Source of the DNA: Candidatus Phycosocius spiralis
Lineage (GTDB): Bacteria > Pseudomonadota > Alphaproteobacteria > Caulobacterales > Aquidulcibacteraceae
DNA: 64,000 nt
Direction of reading: 5' to 3'
Assembly: GCF_030158815.1 (NCBI RefSeq)
Contig: NZ_BPFZ01000012.1
Coordinates: 1 to 64,000, forward strand
Shown here: positions 54,690 to 64,000 of the stretch, in pieces
Numbering within the stretch: the first letter of the stretch is position 1
Layout: every line of letters begins with the position of its first letter
Made by a program: the position numbers and the translations under genes
Notes under the pieces: generated by a model
Told to the model about the DNA's origin: nothing
The model's database searches: none
The model's input: the letters and a program-made list of their open reading frames with translations, nothing else

Positions 54690-55766
54690 ATGACTGACCT
54701 GTTTGAAAACCCTTTAGGAACAGATGGATTTGAGTTTGTGGAATTTACAAGCCCGAACCCAGACACCTTGGCCACCTATTTTCACCAATTAGGGTTTACG
54801 GCAGTCTCACAACATAGATCCAAAAATGTGGTCCGCTTCAAACAGGGCGATATTAACTTTATTCTCAACATGGAAACAGCTGGCCAAGCAGCACAGTTTC
54901 GCGAACAGCGCGGGCCTTCTGCCAATGCCATGGCCTTTCGCGTCAAGGATGCGGCTTACGCGTTAAAACAAGCCATTGCCCGAGGTGCAGAGCCAGTTGA
55001 TAGCCCGATAGGGCCTATGGAATTGGATATTCCAGCGATCAAAGGTATTGGCGGGGCATTCATTTATCTGGTGGACCGTTATGGCGCGCAAAGCATTTAT
55101 GATGTCGACTTTAAGCCCATCCCTGGTGCTGCACAAAAAGAAGCGAACAATTCAATAGGCCTAACTTATCTTGATCACCTCACCCATAATGTTTTTCGTG
55201 GCAATATGGAGGTGTGGGCCGATTTTTATGAGCGCATCTTTAACTTTCGCGAGATCCGCTATTTCGACATTGAAGGCAAGGTTTCAGGCCTCTTCTCCAA
55301 AGCCATGACCAGTCCCTGCGGTAAAATCCGTATCCCGCTCAACGAAAGTAAGGGCGAAGTCGGCAAGACCGATCAAATTGAAGAATTCCTCCAACGCTAT
55401 AAGGGCGAAGGCATACAACATATTGCAATGGGCTCATCCGATTTGTTGGCTACTGTGGATCATCTGCGTGCGCGTGGTGTTGAATTGCAAGATACGATTG
55501 ATACATATTTTGATTTGATCGACACCCGCCTGCCGGGCCACGGCCATGATGTGGAAGCGTTACGCCAGCGCAGAATCTTGATTGACGGTGCCCCCAGCGA
55601 AGGCCAAGGGCTGTTATTGCAAATCTTTGGCAAGGATGCAGTTGGTCCGATCTTTTTTGAATTTATCCAACGTAAAGGCAATGAGGGCTTTGGTGAGGGG
55701 AATTTTACAGCCCTGTTTGAAAGCATCGAATTAGACCAAATTCGACGCGGGATTTTGCAAGAATGA
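54690..55766 (+). CDS. hppD: 4-hydroxyphenylpyruvate dioxygenase
   Basis: Fe(II) enzyme that turns 4-hydroxyphenylpyruvate into homogentisate. The 358-residue form from ATG 54690 has AGAGGTGG upstream; GTG 54678 adds four residues. Iron ligands are the His in LTYLDHLTHNVFRGNM, the His in EGIQHIAMGSSDL and the Glu in FFEFIQRKGNEGFGEGNFTALFESIE. The gene overlaps the following VOC gene by ATGA. Homogentisate dioxygenase (hmgA) and fahA are not seen in the window. Confidence 0.96.
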   Translation: MTDLFENPLGTDGFEFVEFTSPNPDTLATYFHQLGFTAVSQHRSKNVVRFKQGDINFILNMETAGQAAQFREQRGPSANAMAFRVKDAAYALKQAIARGAEPVDSPIGPMELDIPAIKGIGGAFIYLVDRYGAQSIYDVDFKPIPGAAQKEANNSIGLTYLDHLTHNVFRGNMEVWADFYERIFNFREIRYFDIEGKVSGLFSKAMTSPCGKIRIPLNESKGEVGKTDQIEEFLQRYKGEGIQHIAMGSSDLLATVDHLRARGVELQDTIDTYFDLIDTRLPGHGHDVEALRQRRILIDGAPSEGQGLLLQIFGKDAVGPIFFEFIQRKGNEGFGEGNFTALFESIELDQIRRGILQE

Positions 55767-56317
55767 ACCACCTTCAAGGTATTCATCACGTCGCCTATCG
55801 CTGCCGAGATGCGAAAGAGACGGTAGACTTTTATCACAACGTTTTGGGTATGACCTTCGTGATTGCCTTCGCAGAAGATCATGTCCCCTCCACAGGCGAA
55901 TATGATCCCTATATGCATGTGTTTTTAGACGCGGGGGGTGGTAATGTTTTGGCCTTTTTTGAATTGCCGCAACAGCCCGAAATGGGGCGCGATCCCAATA
56001 CACCTGAATGGGTGCAACATATTGCCTTCAAAGTGGACAGCGAAGACGCGCTATTAGCTGGCAAGGCACGAGCCGAAGCGGCGGGGTGCGAGGTCATCGG
56101 GCCAACCGATCATGGCATATTTCGCTCCATTTATTTTTTTGATCCCAATGGCCATCGCTTGGAACTGGCGTGCGATATTGGTACGGATCAAGAAATTACC
56201 GAGTTACGCCGGGTTGCCCCAGACATGCTGGAAGAATGGTCCCGCACAAAAAAGGCACCCCGTCACGCAGATTGGCTTCATGCCAAAGCGCGGGCCAGTC
56301 ACAGGTCGCAAACTTAA
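55763..56317 (+). CDS. VOC-family (glyoxalase-like) protein
   Basis: A 184-residue VOC protein with one pair of beta-alpha-beta modules: IHHVAYRCRDAKETVDFYHNVLGM with His as first metal ligand, WVQHIAFKVDSED with the second, and FFDPNGHRLELACD with the Glu. It is translationally coupled to hppD, so a role in aromatic acid breakdown is likely, but the substrate is not shown. Confidence 0.9.
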   Translation: MNHLQGIHHVAYRCRDAKETVDFYHNVLGMTFVIAFAEDHVPSTGEYDPYMHVFLDAGGGNVLAFFELPQQPEMGRDPNTPEWVQHIAFKVDSEDALLAGKARAEAAGCEVIGPTDHGIFRSIYFFDPNGHRLELACDIGTDQEITELRRVAPDMLEEWSRTKKAPRHADWLHAKARASHRSQT

Positions 56318-57520
56318 CTCTGGTTCGACTGCGATGACATGGCGCTTGAATTGCCCATAGTTAGGTATGGCGTCATAATTGGCTCGTTCAGCGCGATCAA
56401 GCTTGGGTGGTGACTGGCCTTGCTTGTACAAAACCACTTCACCTTCAGCTGCGTTTGGTTAATTCATGCCAAGCCACCTATCCGCGAATAGATACGATCG
56501 GTTATGGGCACTGATTGTCGTCTTATCCTAAGACATTGTTGGGTTTGGGGTTAAAGCCATGACACCCAACCAAAGCCTAAAACCCTTAACAGGCCCAAAT
56601 TGAAAAGGCAGACCGGATCCCGCCTGATCTCATGCGCGAGACCCCGAATGGGTGGAAGCCCCACAGCTTTAGGAGTGTAGCATCAGGAGTTTGGCTATTA
56701 GGATTAGCTTAGCTTTAGCTAGGTCCGAATCTGACAATTCGCATAATGAAGATTTTAAGTCATGATGGGCCTAAGGTTGTGGGATTGTATGTGCAATTGA
56801 GGAGATTGGTGCCAAAAGTGATAAACTAAATGCACACATTCTTGTTGATCATTGACCGTTTTAAACCATTCCTAAGATTAGGGTTGGTGGGTGAGGCGTG
56901 ATCAAGTTGAAAGATTATGGGCAATCTTTCGCTGACATGTTTGCTAAGTGATGCAAAAATGCGTAGTTGATCGGCGGCCTATGGCTGGTATGGGCCACAT
57001 GGTTAGATCAAAGCGGACTGGCAATCGAACAATTTTCCAAAAGGCCCCGATTATGCCAACCCCAGATTGGGTCAAATGGGTCAGCCCAAGAAGTGAAAGA
57101 TTAAAGCGGGCCAACTTGCAAGTGTTGACACATCACTCATATGCTCGTGACTGGCAAAGACAACATCTGCTTGCGTGCAAGCCATCCAACACAAACCCAA
57201 GAGCCTAAAGTCACCAGGAACACAATTTTTGTCTAAAGATAAGCAACATGAGTTAAGCAACATGGGACAAAATGAAGTATACCTTTATCCTAAAGATTGG
57301 TTGCACTTCTGACCAGACACATCTAAATCCCAATCAAATCCGATGGGCATAGATTGAACTACATCTTGAAATGCAGACTGTTTTTGGCTTAGAGGGGTAA
57401 TCTATGCATATTATCCTGAATGCTTGGACTAATCATGCACCTTCATGATGGCGGAACGGCTTACCCCAATTTGATTGTGCATAAGGGGCGGCCCGCTTAA
57501 TCCTTAATTGAGAGCATAAA
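56318..57520. other. Long gene-free stretch
   Basis: 1.2 kb without a supported gene. The minus strand is open over 56204-56437 (in part antisense to the VOC gene) with a protein-like composition but no family; an 86-codon plus frame at 56948-57208 has no motif. The region may be the grave of genes such as hmgA, but nothing recognisable remains. Confidence 0.5.
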
Positions 57521-58339
57521 ATGACTAAGGTTTGTTTGGCACAACTGGTCGGTACCCTGTGTGTGCTGGCGACACCCAGTGTGGCAAGAGATAATGCGAC
57601 CAAAAGTTTTTTGGCGTCGCTTGACCCTAACCAGACGCGAACAGTCGAAATCTCACTGCGGGCGCGCATCGGTCCCTTGGAGCTTGCCCGTGGCACCATC
57701 AAAGTCACATTGAGTCAAGATAGCTATAGCGGTGAAGCGACGTATCGAACATCAGGTATCGCGGCATCTTTTAATAATGACGCGGGGAAGGCGACGGTAC
57801 GCGGTAGTATTGAAAATGGTCAGTTTCGACCGCGTAGCTTCTTAAATCAAGAGAGTAGTGGGAAGAATAGACGTATTACAGTAAGCTTTCAGAATAATGG
57901 AATTGATGTGGCGGCCGCTCCCTGGTGGAAGGATATGGGCTTTCCGCCTGCTACATTGGCTCAAAAACTTGAGTCCGTCGATCCTATGACCGGCCTCATC
58001 GAATTATCCTTGGTTACTGGAAGAGAAACAGGCCGGGCCTGTGGTGGGTTAGTGAAAATCTTTGATGGCAAGCGACGTTATGACATTCGTACGGAATATG
58101 TCAGTATTCAAACAGTATCGACGCCAGCCTATTCAGGTCCTGCCTATTATTGTCGGGGTACTTATGTCGAAGTGGCAGGCTTCAAAAAGAAAATGCCGGG
58201 TGATCAGCGTGAGCCTATCCGTTTGCAAATCTGGCTGGCCGATATTGATCAATCCGGATTATCGATCCCAATTCGCATGACTGGTTCCAAAGGTATTTAT
58301 ACTGCCACCCTTTATGCAGATCGTGCAGTGGTCCGATAA
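57521..58339 (+). CDS. DUF3108-like secreted protein
   Basis: A 272-residue protein with a signal peptide (about 1-22, ending PSVARD) and a beta-rich body of the DUF3108 type: GPLELARGTIKVTLSQDSYSGEATYRTSG early on and YYCRGTYVEVAGFKKKMPGDQ later, with the ending MTGSKGIYTATLYADRAVV. Family members are envelope proteins of unknown function. GAG-rich sequence precedes the ATG. It is followed by the Fe-S scaffold-like gene. Confidence 0.8.
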   Translation: MTKVCLAQLVGTLCVLATPSVARDNATKSFLASLDPNQTRTVEISLRARIGPLELARGTIKVTLSQDSYSGEATYRTSGIAASFNNDAGKATVRGSIENGQFRPRSFLNQESSGKNRRITVSFQNNGIDVAAAPWWKDMGFPPATLAQKLESVDPMTGLIELSLVTGRETGRACGGLVKIFDGKRRYDIRTEYVSIQTVSTPAYSGPAYYCRGTYVEVAGFKKKMPGDQREPIRLQIWLADIDQSGLSIPIRMTGSKGIYTATLYADRAVVR

Positions 58340-58424
58340 TCGATCTATGGTGATGAATTGATCCTCGCTTTCCCCTTTTCAGCATGTGGCTAACAAAGCT
58401 GGCAAAAGCTTTTATATAGATGCA

Positions 58425-58874
58425 ATGAGTGTCGATCTTTATTCCCAACGGGTTTTGGAGCTGGCGGCCGATATCCCCCATATTGGGAAATTGACGCAGG
58501 CCGATGGATACGCGCGTAAGCTATCGCGTTTGTGTGGCTCCACGATCGAGATTGAAGTATGTTTGGACAATGGCGTGGTCAGCCAAGCTGCTATTGAGCC
58601 AAAAGCCTGTGCACTTGGGCAAGCGAGTGCGAGTATTTTGATGCGCCATCTTGTGGGTGCACGATTAGAGGAAATTGTGCAGGCGCGCGACCAATTCAAA
58701 GCAATGCTCAAATCAGGCGGGGCGCCACCTCTTGGACGTTTTTGGGAATTACGATATCTTGAAAGCGTTAAGGATTACCCGCCCCGCCATACTTCGGCTC
58801 TATTGCCGTTTGAGGCGGCAGTCGCTGCCGTTCTAGATGCGATGCACACGAAGGGCATAAAACAAAATGCTTGA
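58425..58874 (+). CDS. Iron-sulfur cluster scaffold-like protein (NifU/IscU N-domain)
   Basis: A 149-residue protein from ATG 58425 (MSVDLYSQRVLELAADIP). Two ligand-type Cys are visible in SRLCGSTIEIEV and EPKACALGQASASIL; the third Cys typical of IscU is not in the C-terminal part, where LESVKDYPPRHTSALLPFEA follows instead. In alphaproteobacteria such proteins often lie just before yidD, as here. It may hold or pass Fe-S clusters, or have another role. Confidence 0.85.
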   Translation: MSVDLYSQRVLELAADIPHIGKLTQADGYARKLSRLCGSTIEIEVCLDNGVVSQAAIEPKACALGQASASILMRHLVGARLEEIVQARDQFKAMLKSGGAPPLGRFWELRYLESVKDYPPRHTSALLPFEAAVAAVLDAMHTKGIKQNA

Positions 58875-58921
58875 AAGGGTGATGACAACACCCCCTACGT
58901 CGCGCTAATGAAGCTTATGAA

Positions 58922-59023
58922 TTATTGCTGTGAAAGCGTTATCTTTTCGACCCGCTGATGCTGGCGACGCGTGGCAGGGCGCATCGCGGCGGCATAGTCG
59001 GCCTGCCATTTTCGGTTCAGCAC
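58922..59023 (-). other. GC-rich 33-codon frame between scaffold and yidD genes
   Basis: On the minus strand a GTG-started frame of 33 residues (LNRKWQADYAAAMRPATRRQ, then HQRVEKITLSQQ) ends at 58922. Its GC-rich codons differ from the AT-rich surroundings and it looks protein-like, but it has no family and could be a remnant. Confidence 0.2.
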
Positions 59024-59092
59024 TATAGTGCATATGGTTCTATGCGATCTAAGTGACGCGTTTTGGGCATCGTCTTCTCTAAGAGTTATCCT

Positions 59093-59491
59093 ATGGCACG
59101 CACAGTCAAGCTTTCGTTTGCCGCTCAGGTCTTATTGCTTCTGCAGCGCATCTATAAGACAACATTGTCGCTATGGCTTGGTCAACAATGCCGCTATTTG
59201 CCCAGTTGTTCTGATTATGCTGCACAATGTGTGCGCAGGTTTGGCGCATGGCGGGGGGCTTGGATGGGGTTGGCACGTGTGTGTCGGTGTCGACCGGGGG
59301 GTGGCTATGGTTATGATGAGGTTCCACAAACATGTGTTGAAACCTCAATCTGGACACCTTGGCGCTATGGTCAGTGGACTTTTAAAACCAGATCCAATGA
59401 CCCCCATGACCGAGACTTGCATCCAACACAAAGCCATCGTCACCTAGGAACGGATCTTTCATCTACTTATTTGGTTAAAAACAATGATTAA
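59093..59491 (+). CDS. yidD: Membrane protein insertion efficiency factor YidD
   Basis: A 132-residue member of the YidD family, which helps YidC insert membrane proteins. The signature [46 protein letters not shown] is present with its conserved Cys residues. The N-terminus is hydrophobic and amphipathic (about 5-25). ATG 59093 starts it; the C-terminal tail is longer than in short YidD proteins. The stop overlaps thrS by eight bases. Confidence 0.93.
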   Translation: MARTVKLSFAAQVLLLLQRIYKTTLSLWLGQQCRYLPSCSDYAAQCVRRFGAWRGAWMGLARVCRCRPGGGYGYDEVPQTCVETSIWTPWRYGQWTFKTRSNDPHDRDLHPTQSHRHLGTDLSSTYLVKNND

Positions 59492-61460
59492 CTTAACATT
59501 TCCTGATGGTGTGCTTCGTACTTATGAGGATGCGATTACACCGTTAGACATTGCCAATGCTATTTCCATATCTCTGGCTAAAAAAGCAGTAGCTGCAAAA
59601 ATAGACGGAAATTTGTGGGATTTGTCGAGACCCTTGATATCAGGGGGTCAGTTTGAATTGGTAATGCGCGACAGTGCCGAAGGCTTAGAGTTGTTGCGCC
59701 ATGATGCCGCCCATGTATTGGCCCAAGCGGTCCAAGATTTATTTCCAGGCACACAAGTTACGATTGGGCCCACGGTTGAGGACGGTTTTTATTATGATTT
59801 TTACCGAGAGGACAAATTTTCAACCGATGATTTTGCTGCGATTGAAGCGCGGATGCGCGAGATCGTGGATGCAGATCTTCCAATTGTACGCGAAGAAATT
59901 GATCGCGAAGAAGCGATCCGTCACTTTAACGCCATAGGTGAAACATTCAAAGCCAGCATCATTGAGGACATTATCAAACAGGGCGAAACTATTACGATTT
60001 ATCGCCAAGGGGATAGTTGGAAGGACCTGTGCCGTGGCCCACACCTTCCATCAACTGGTAAACTGGGAAAAGCCTTTAAACTTCTAAAACTTGCGGGTGC
60101 TTATTGGCGCGGCGATCCGAAAAATCCCCAGCTTCAGCGAATCTATGGCACGGCTTGGGCCGATGAAAAGCAATTGGCCGAATATCTTAGGCGTCTGGAG
60201 GAAGCTGAAAAGCGCGACCACCGCAAGATTGGTAGGGCATTAAACCTGTTTCATTTTCAAGAAGAGGCGCAAGGCTCGGTTTTTTGGCACCCTCATGGCT
60301 ATATGATCTGGCGTATTCTGGAGGCCTATATCCGCCGCCAACTCGACGAAGATGGCTATGTGGAAGTTAAAACCCCCCAATTATTGGCGTCTAAATTCTG
60401 GGAACAATCTGGCCATTGGGAAAAGTTTCGAGAGAACATGTTTGTGGTCCCAGATGAAGCGCCATCAATTGTGGAAGGGGAGCCCCTTTTTTCAGGCGAT
60501 GCTAATTTTATGGCCCTTAAGCCTATGAATTGCCCCGCCCATATTCAAATCTTTAAATCAGACCAACGTAGCTATCGTGATCTCCCCTTACGCATGGCCG
60601 AATTTGGCTGTTGCCACCGCAATGAAGCCCATGGTGCGTTGCATGGCTTGATGCGTGTGCGGCAAATGACCCAGGATGATGCGCATATATTCTGTCGCGA
60701 GGATCAAATCGGCGAAGAGACCAAGCGCTTTTTGACTTTGTTCAACCGTGTCTATACCGCCTGTGGTTTGACGAATATCCATTATCGTTTGGCGACACGG
60801 CCTAATAAAAGAGCTGGCGATGATGCGACCTGGGATAAGGCTGAGCAGGCTTTGGCCAATGCTTTGGATAGTGTTGGCGTTGAATATGTGATCGCCAAGG
60901 GCGATGGCGCATTTTATGGTCCAAAACTAGAGTTTCATCTGACCGATGCAATCGGGCGGACATGGCAATGCGGCACATTTCAGCTTGATTACGTTCTGCC
61001 TGAGCGTTTGGATGCGGTTTATACCGGTGAAGATGGGCAAAAGCATCGCCCTGTGCTGTTGCACCGCGCGGTATTTGGTACGTTTGAACGCTTCATAGGA
61101 ATTTTGATCGAACATTATGCCGGGTCTTTACCAGCTTGGCTTGCCCCGGTGCAGGTGGTTGTCGCAACCATTACTTCAGAAGCTGATGCCTATGGCTTAA
61201 AGGTGCGGGATCGACTAGTCCAAGCTGGGCTGCGCGTGACAACCGACATACGTAATGAAAAGATCAACTATAAAGTCCGCGAACATTCCTTGGCAAAAAT
61301 ACCCGTCATGGCCATTGTTGGCCGCCGTGAAGCTGAAGAAGGCAAAGTTGCATTACGCAGATTTGGGAGCCAAACCCAAGAAGTTATGACGTTGGAAGAA
61401 GCGGTTGTTGTTTTAGCCCAAGATGGCTTGGCACCTGACCTTAAAGAGAGACTAAGTTGA
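59484..61460 (+). CDS. thrS: Threonyl-tRNA synthetase
   Basis: Class II aminoacyl-tRNA synthetase, 658 residues. It has the N-terminal TGS domain (1-60), the editing domain with [24 protein letters not shown] and the zinc motif in [10 protein letters not shown], and the catalytic core with the Cys of [35 protein letters not shown] and the ending anticodon domain ([24 protein letters not shown]). It overlaps yidD upstream and the ligase downstream by a few bases. Confidence 0.97.
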   Translation: MINLTFPDGVLRTYEDAITPLDIANAISISLAKKAVAAKIDGNLWDLSRPLISGGQFELVMRDSAEGLELLRHDAAHVLAQAVQDLFPGTQVTIGPTVEDGFYYDFYREDKFSTDDFAAIEARMREIVDADLPIVREEIDREEAIRHFNAIGETFKASIIEDIIKQGETITIYRQGDSWKDLCRGPHLPSTGKLGKAFKLLKLAGAYWRGDPKNPQLQRIYGTAWADEKQLAEYLRRLEEAEKRDHRKIGRALNLFHFQEEAQGSVFWHPHGYMIWRILEAYIRRQLDEDGYVEVKTPQLLASKFWEQSGHWEKFRENMFVVPDEAPSIVEGEPLFSGDANFMALKPMNCPAHIQIFKSDQRSYRDLPLRMAEFGCCHRNEAHGALHGLMRVRQMTQDDAHIFCREDQIGEETKRFLTLFNRVYTACGLTNIHYRLATRPNKRAGDDATWDKAEQALANALDSVGVEYVIAKGDGAFYGPKLEFHLTDAIGRTWQCGTFQLDYVLPERLDAVYTGEDGQKHRPVLLHRAVFGTFERFIGILIEHYAGSLPAWLAPVQVVVATITSEADAYGLKVRDRLVQAGLRVTTDIRNEKINYKVREHSLAKIPVMAIVGRREAEEGKVALRRFGSQTQEVMTLEEAVVVLAQDGLAPDLKERLS

Positions 61461-62725
61461 GTGAAGTATCATTTGAATTAACACAAATTCCACCTCAAGC
61501 TGGACCATTGGATCCGAGGACCAAAATTGCGGGGGCATTTGGTATCGGCTTTGGTTTTTTTGCCGGTACGGGTGTATCCGGCTTAGCAATGGGTTTGTGC
61601 ATTATTGGTATCTGGGGTTTGATATATGGGCTGTCGAGCCCCGATAGATCATTGGCTAAGGCTTTGGTTGCAACCCTAAAAGCGCGAACGGCTTTATGGC
61701 TCGTGTTTGGCTTGTTTGTTCTATGGGTTATGCTGAGTGCCTTATGGTCACCCGCTAAGATATTGGCTGGTGAAACGGTGCGCAGATTGGCGGTGTTGAC
61801 CGTTTTAGCCCCCCCTGCCATTTGGGTGGTGCATTCATGCCTAGGATCGGATCGAGGGATTGCGCAAAGAGGCATCATCGCTGGGATCTTTTTTTCCTTT
61901 ATTCTTTTAACTTTTGATGCGAACAACCATTATGCCATGAATCAAATCGCCAGTCCTGGCAAGTTGCTCTGGTCGATTTATGGGGATATGGGCCGGGCAG
62001 CTTCGGCAACATTAGCACTCTCTTGGGTCGGCTATGCATGCCTGCACCAACAATTCGCACCGCGAAGCGCCCGCATCTTGTTTATTGTGTTAGCGCTCTA
62101 TTTGAGCACCCAATTTACCATCAATTTAAACGCGCTTGGGTTGTTCTTTGGTACTCTGGCTGCATTGTTTGCCCTGCGGTTTCCAAAAAGCGCTATCGGG
62201 TTGGTTAGTGGCGTTTCAGCGGTTGTCATTGCCGCTGCGCCGCTGATTTACCCTTTAATTGCGAAAATGGCCTTTACCCTTTTCCCCGGCAACCAAATGC
62301 CAACCTCCTATGGTCGTCGTGCACAAATGTGGGAAGCCGCCGGACAGTTGATTGCTCAAAAGCCATTGACCGGTTGGGGTTTGGGGGCTTCTAGCCTATT
62401 TGATCGTCCAGTTCCTTATAATGGCTCGAGTTGGCCAATGCTGCAATTGCACCCACATTCTGCGCCTTTGCATATATGGCTAGAAACTGGCGGCATCGGT
62501 GCTTTCTTGGCGACGATGATGGTGTTGCTTGCTGGTGGGGTTGCGATGTCGGTTTTTGGGCGTCATCGCATAGCCACAGCGGCTTTAGTCGGGGGACTAA
62601 CTTTTCTTGCGTTAACTTGGGGCATTAGTCATGCGGCTTGGCGTGAATGGGTGTGGACCAGTTTTGCTGCTTTGCTTGCCTTCTCCTTCACTTTGAGAAC
62701 TCCCGATTATGAGGGTTTGCCATAA
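61457..62725 (+). CDS. O-antigen ligase/polymerase-like membrane protein (TTG start)
   Basis: A 422-residue polytopic protein of the Wzy/WaaL (O-antigen ligase) family, with about ten hydrophobic segments and the large periplasmic loop around 290-345 that has the conserved [13 protein letters not shown], and [19 protein letters not shown]. It would ligate or polymerise surface polysaccharide. TTG 61457 overlaps the thrS stop; no ATG is near. No other sugar-transfer gene is in the window. Confidence 0.85.
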   Translation: MSEVSFELTQIPPQAGPLDPRTKIAGAFGIGFGFFAGTGVSGLAMGLCIIGIWGLIYGLSSPDRSLAKALVATLKARTALWLVFGLFVLWVMLSALWSPAKILAGETVRRLAVLTVLAPPAIWVVHSCLGSDRGIAQRGIIAGIFFSFILLTFDANNHYAMNQIASPGKLLWSIYGDMGRAASATLALSWVGYACLHQQFAPRSARILFIVLALYLSTQFTINLNALGLFFGTLAALFALRFPKSAIGLVSGVSAVVIAAAPLIYPLIAKMAFTLFPGNQMPTSYGRRAQMWEAAGQLIAQKPLTGWGLGASSLFDRPVPYNGSSWPMLQLHPHSAPLHIWLETGGIGAFLATMMVLLAGGVAMSVFGRHRIATAALVGGLTFLALTWGISHAAWREWVWTSFAALLAFSFTLRTPDYEGLP

Positions 62726-62828
62726 TTGCCACTTCCGGCAGGGTGACCCATGTCGGCGATACAAGTTGGTGAAGGTGCCACCATGTTCACACTGTAAGTC
62801 GGTACCCACTTTGGGGCGATCTTTCTAA
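62709..62828 (+). CDS. Hidden 39-residue Cys-rich zinc-ribbon-like protein
   Basis: A short frame on the plus strand, starting ATG 62709 inside the end of the O-antigen ligase gene (17-base overlap) and ending TAA 62828. It reads [20 protein letters not shown] and ends VKVPPCSHCKSVPTLGRSF. Cys4 and Cys7 (CxxC), Cys15, and Cys26 and Cys29 (CxxC) form a typical zinc-ribbon arrangement, and no other such cluster falls in the neighbouring frames by chance of base bias. GAGAAC is the only weak ribosome binding site. No family comes to mind. Confidence 0.5.
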   Translation: MRVCHNCHFRQGDPCRRYKLVKVPPCSHCKSVPTLGRSF

Positions 62829-63101
62829 CAACTGATCTGGTTTAGAAGCGCTGTAGCTTTGCATAACCAACCAATGAGAGGGCGTTTCATGTCCAGATTC
62901 AGCCCGTTGAATACTCAGGTTATACGGATTGGCTTAGATTCGCACTTTTTGCCTGATACGATTGAAAAAGAGTCCGTGAAATTGTGCTCGGTTGCGTGGA
63001 CTTGATATTTGTCCAAAAATATTGACATTGACTTGCGTAATTTTTAATTGACACCTATCCATAATGGTTCAGAAATGAACATGACTTAAAAGGGTGATTT
63101 G
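62829..63101. promoter_or_regulatory. Leader of the IclR gene
   Basis: The gap contains TTGACA-like boxes near 63023 and 63049 and the inverted repeat GTTCA, GAAA, TGAAC at 63067-63080, 22 bases before the IclR start. Such a repeat fits an IclR-type autoregulatory operator. AAGGG precedes the start. Confidence 0.45.
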
Positions 63102-63956
63102 ATGTTTGGTGAACAGTCAGAGTCCGTGCGCCCAATCAGAGCCTTATTGCGTGGATTAGAGGCGCTGAGCGCGCTCAATGGTCAAGATGGCATGACGGTG
63201 ACAGAGGTAGCCGAACGCGCATTATTACCGCGCACAACCGCATATCGGATCTTAGAGACGCTTTGCCAGGGTGGATTTGTTGTTCGCGATGAAATGGATG
63301 ATCGATATCGCCCGACTTTGGCCGTCACCACTTTGGCGGAAGGCGCGCAGAATGAAGCTTGGATTCGTGAAGGTGCATGGCCATTGATTTCCCAATTAGG
63401 CAAACAGATTTTGTGGCCGATCGGCATTTGGACTTTGAGAGGCAACGATATCACCCTTCGTGCCGCAACAGATCGCACCAGTCCTATGGCTTTGCATCGA
63501 CAGACTAGTGGTGCCCATGCGGATTTATTGGAATCTGGTGTTGGCCAAATCCTGCAGGCGTTTGAAGCAACACCGCGTCGTAATTTGCTTGAAGAAATTG
63601 GCCTACAGCGCTTGGGTGACCGCACCATTAACCACCAGCTAGATCTTGTACGTCAGCAAGGTTATGCCTTTGATCTTAAGGTTGCTGGTGGTGAAATTGC
63701 CCTAGCGGTCCCTGTGATGCAGCCTGTTGCCAGTGAGGGCTCTTCGGTATTGGCTGCGCTGACTGTGCGTTTTATTCGCTCTGCCCTAACAGACGAGCGT
63801 GCGATTTCAGAGCTGTTGCCAAAATTACTACGCTTATCTGAAGCCATAAGTGAGGCCTATCTCAAATATGCCCCGCCAACGGTCAAATCAATTCGGCTTA
63901 GCTCTAGAGCGAAAACTGGTGCTAATTCTGACGATTGGGCACCGGCATTGGCTTAG
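63102..63956 (+). CDS. IclR-family regulator
   Basis: A 284-residue regulator from ATG 63102. The N-terminal winged helix (RPIRALLRGLEALSALNGQDGMTVTEVAERALLPRTTAYRILETLCQGGFVVRDEMDDRYR) is typical of IclR proteins, and the C-terminal effector domain (about 90-270) has the usual repeated segments such as PIGIWTLRGNDITLRAATDRTSP and GGEIALAVPVM. The target pathway is not shown because the window ends 44 bases later. Confidence 0.92.
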   Translation: MFGEQSESVRPIRALLRGLEALSALNGQDGMTVTEVAERALLPRTTAYRILETLCQGGFVVRDEMDDRYRPTLAVTTLAEGAQNEAWIREGAWPLISQLGKQILWPIGIWTLRGNDITLRAATDRTSPMALHRQTSGAHADLLESGVGQILQAFEATPRRNLLEEIGLQRLGDRTINHQLDLVRQQGYAFDLKVAGGEIALAVPVMQPVASEGSSVLAALTVRFIRSALTDERAISELLPKLLRLSEAISEAYLKYAPPTVKSIRLSSRAKTGANSDDWAPALA

Positions 63957-64000
63957 GGGCTGCCACCACGCTCCCGATAGCCAGTTCGACTGGATCACCC

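Noticed and set aside
56204-56437. A 77-codon minus-strand frame crossing the VOC gene end
   Set aside because: It overlaps antisense with a secure gene and has no recognised domain; composition alone is not enough.
1-64000. tRNA, rRNA or CRISPR arrays
   Set aside because: I saw no TTCGANTCC-type T-loop with a cloverleaf, no rRNA-like segment and no regularly spaced repeats other than the coding repeats at 45.3-45.6 kb.

Overview
The window looks like a chromosomal segment of a free-living alphaproteobacterium of moderate GC content, with a replication-origin-proximal gene set. Evidence: hemE-hemH-hemJ-rho at the left edge (hemE borders the origin in Caulobacter-type chromosomes), a mnmE-mnmG-rsmG-parA-parB block with parS-like palindromes, a CpdR-type receiver protein, addB-addA-trxA order, and a ferrochelatase with the Cys pattern of the [2Fe-2S] Caulobacter enzyme. 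Caulobacterales or Hyphomonadaceae-like affiliation is an inference; no rRNA, tRNA or intact mobile element was seen. Layout: 0.1-4.7 kb holds haem synthesis, rho and a small lipoprotein. 4.7-12.7 kb holds an SDR-like protein, a HIG1-like membrane protein and a TetR-controlled RND efflux system (pump, adaptor, and divergent outer-membrane factor with an operator between). 12.8-15.7 kb has an unknown anchored protein, 3-hydroxybutyrate dehydrogenase and thioredoxin. 15.7-25.5 kb is rich in DNA repair genes (addA, addB, ogt, Ada-AlkA fusion) with pyrF, followed by cpdR. 26-28.7 kb has an N-formylglutamate amidohydrolase-like gene, an AT-rich palindromic spacer, gpmA and a short ribD. 28.7-34.7 kb is the partition and tRNA-modification block. 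34.7-39 kb is sparse, with a quinone reductase, two regulators, a decayed spacer and a possible IS66 fragment. 39-44.6 kb has phaB, metK, argE, ctpA and a YgjP-like peptidase. 44.7-50.1 kb has a YjbR protein, a glycine-rich repeat protein, a lone sdhB, an ornithine decarboxylase with a long structured leader, a receiver protein and a solitary radical SAM gene. 50.5-56.3 kb has a likely small RNA, rmuC, a Bax-inhibitor-1 protein and tyrosine catabolism genes (maiA, marR, hppD, VOC). A 1.2 kb empty stretch follows, then DUF3108, an Fe-S scaffold-like gene, yidD, thrS, an O-antigen ligase-like gene, a hidden 39-residue Cys-rich protein and an IclR regulator. Working together: PHB metabolism is represented by phaB and bdhA, double-strand break and alkylation repair by addAB, ogt and ada-alkA, and chromosome segregation by parAB with three parS-like sites. 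The most interesting unexplained items are the duplicated RNA leader ahead of the ornithine decarboxylase (47.84-48.04 kb), the orphan terminator-bounded RNA at 50.6-50.7 kb, the hidden zinc-ribbon-like small protein at 62.7 kb, and the palindrome-rich spacer at 27.0-27.16 kb.
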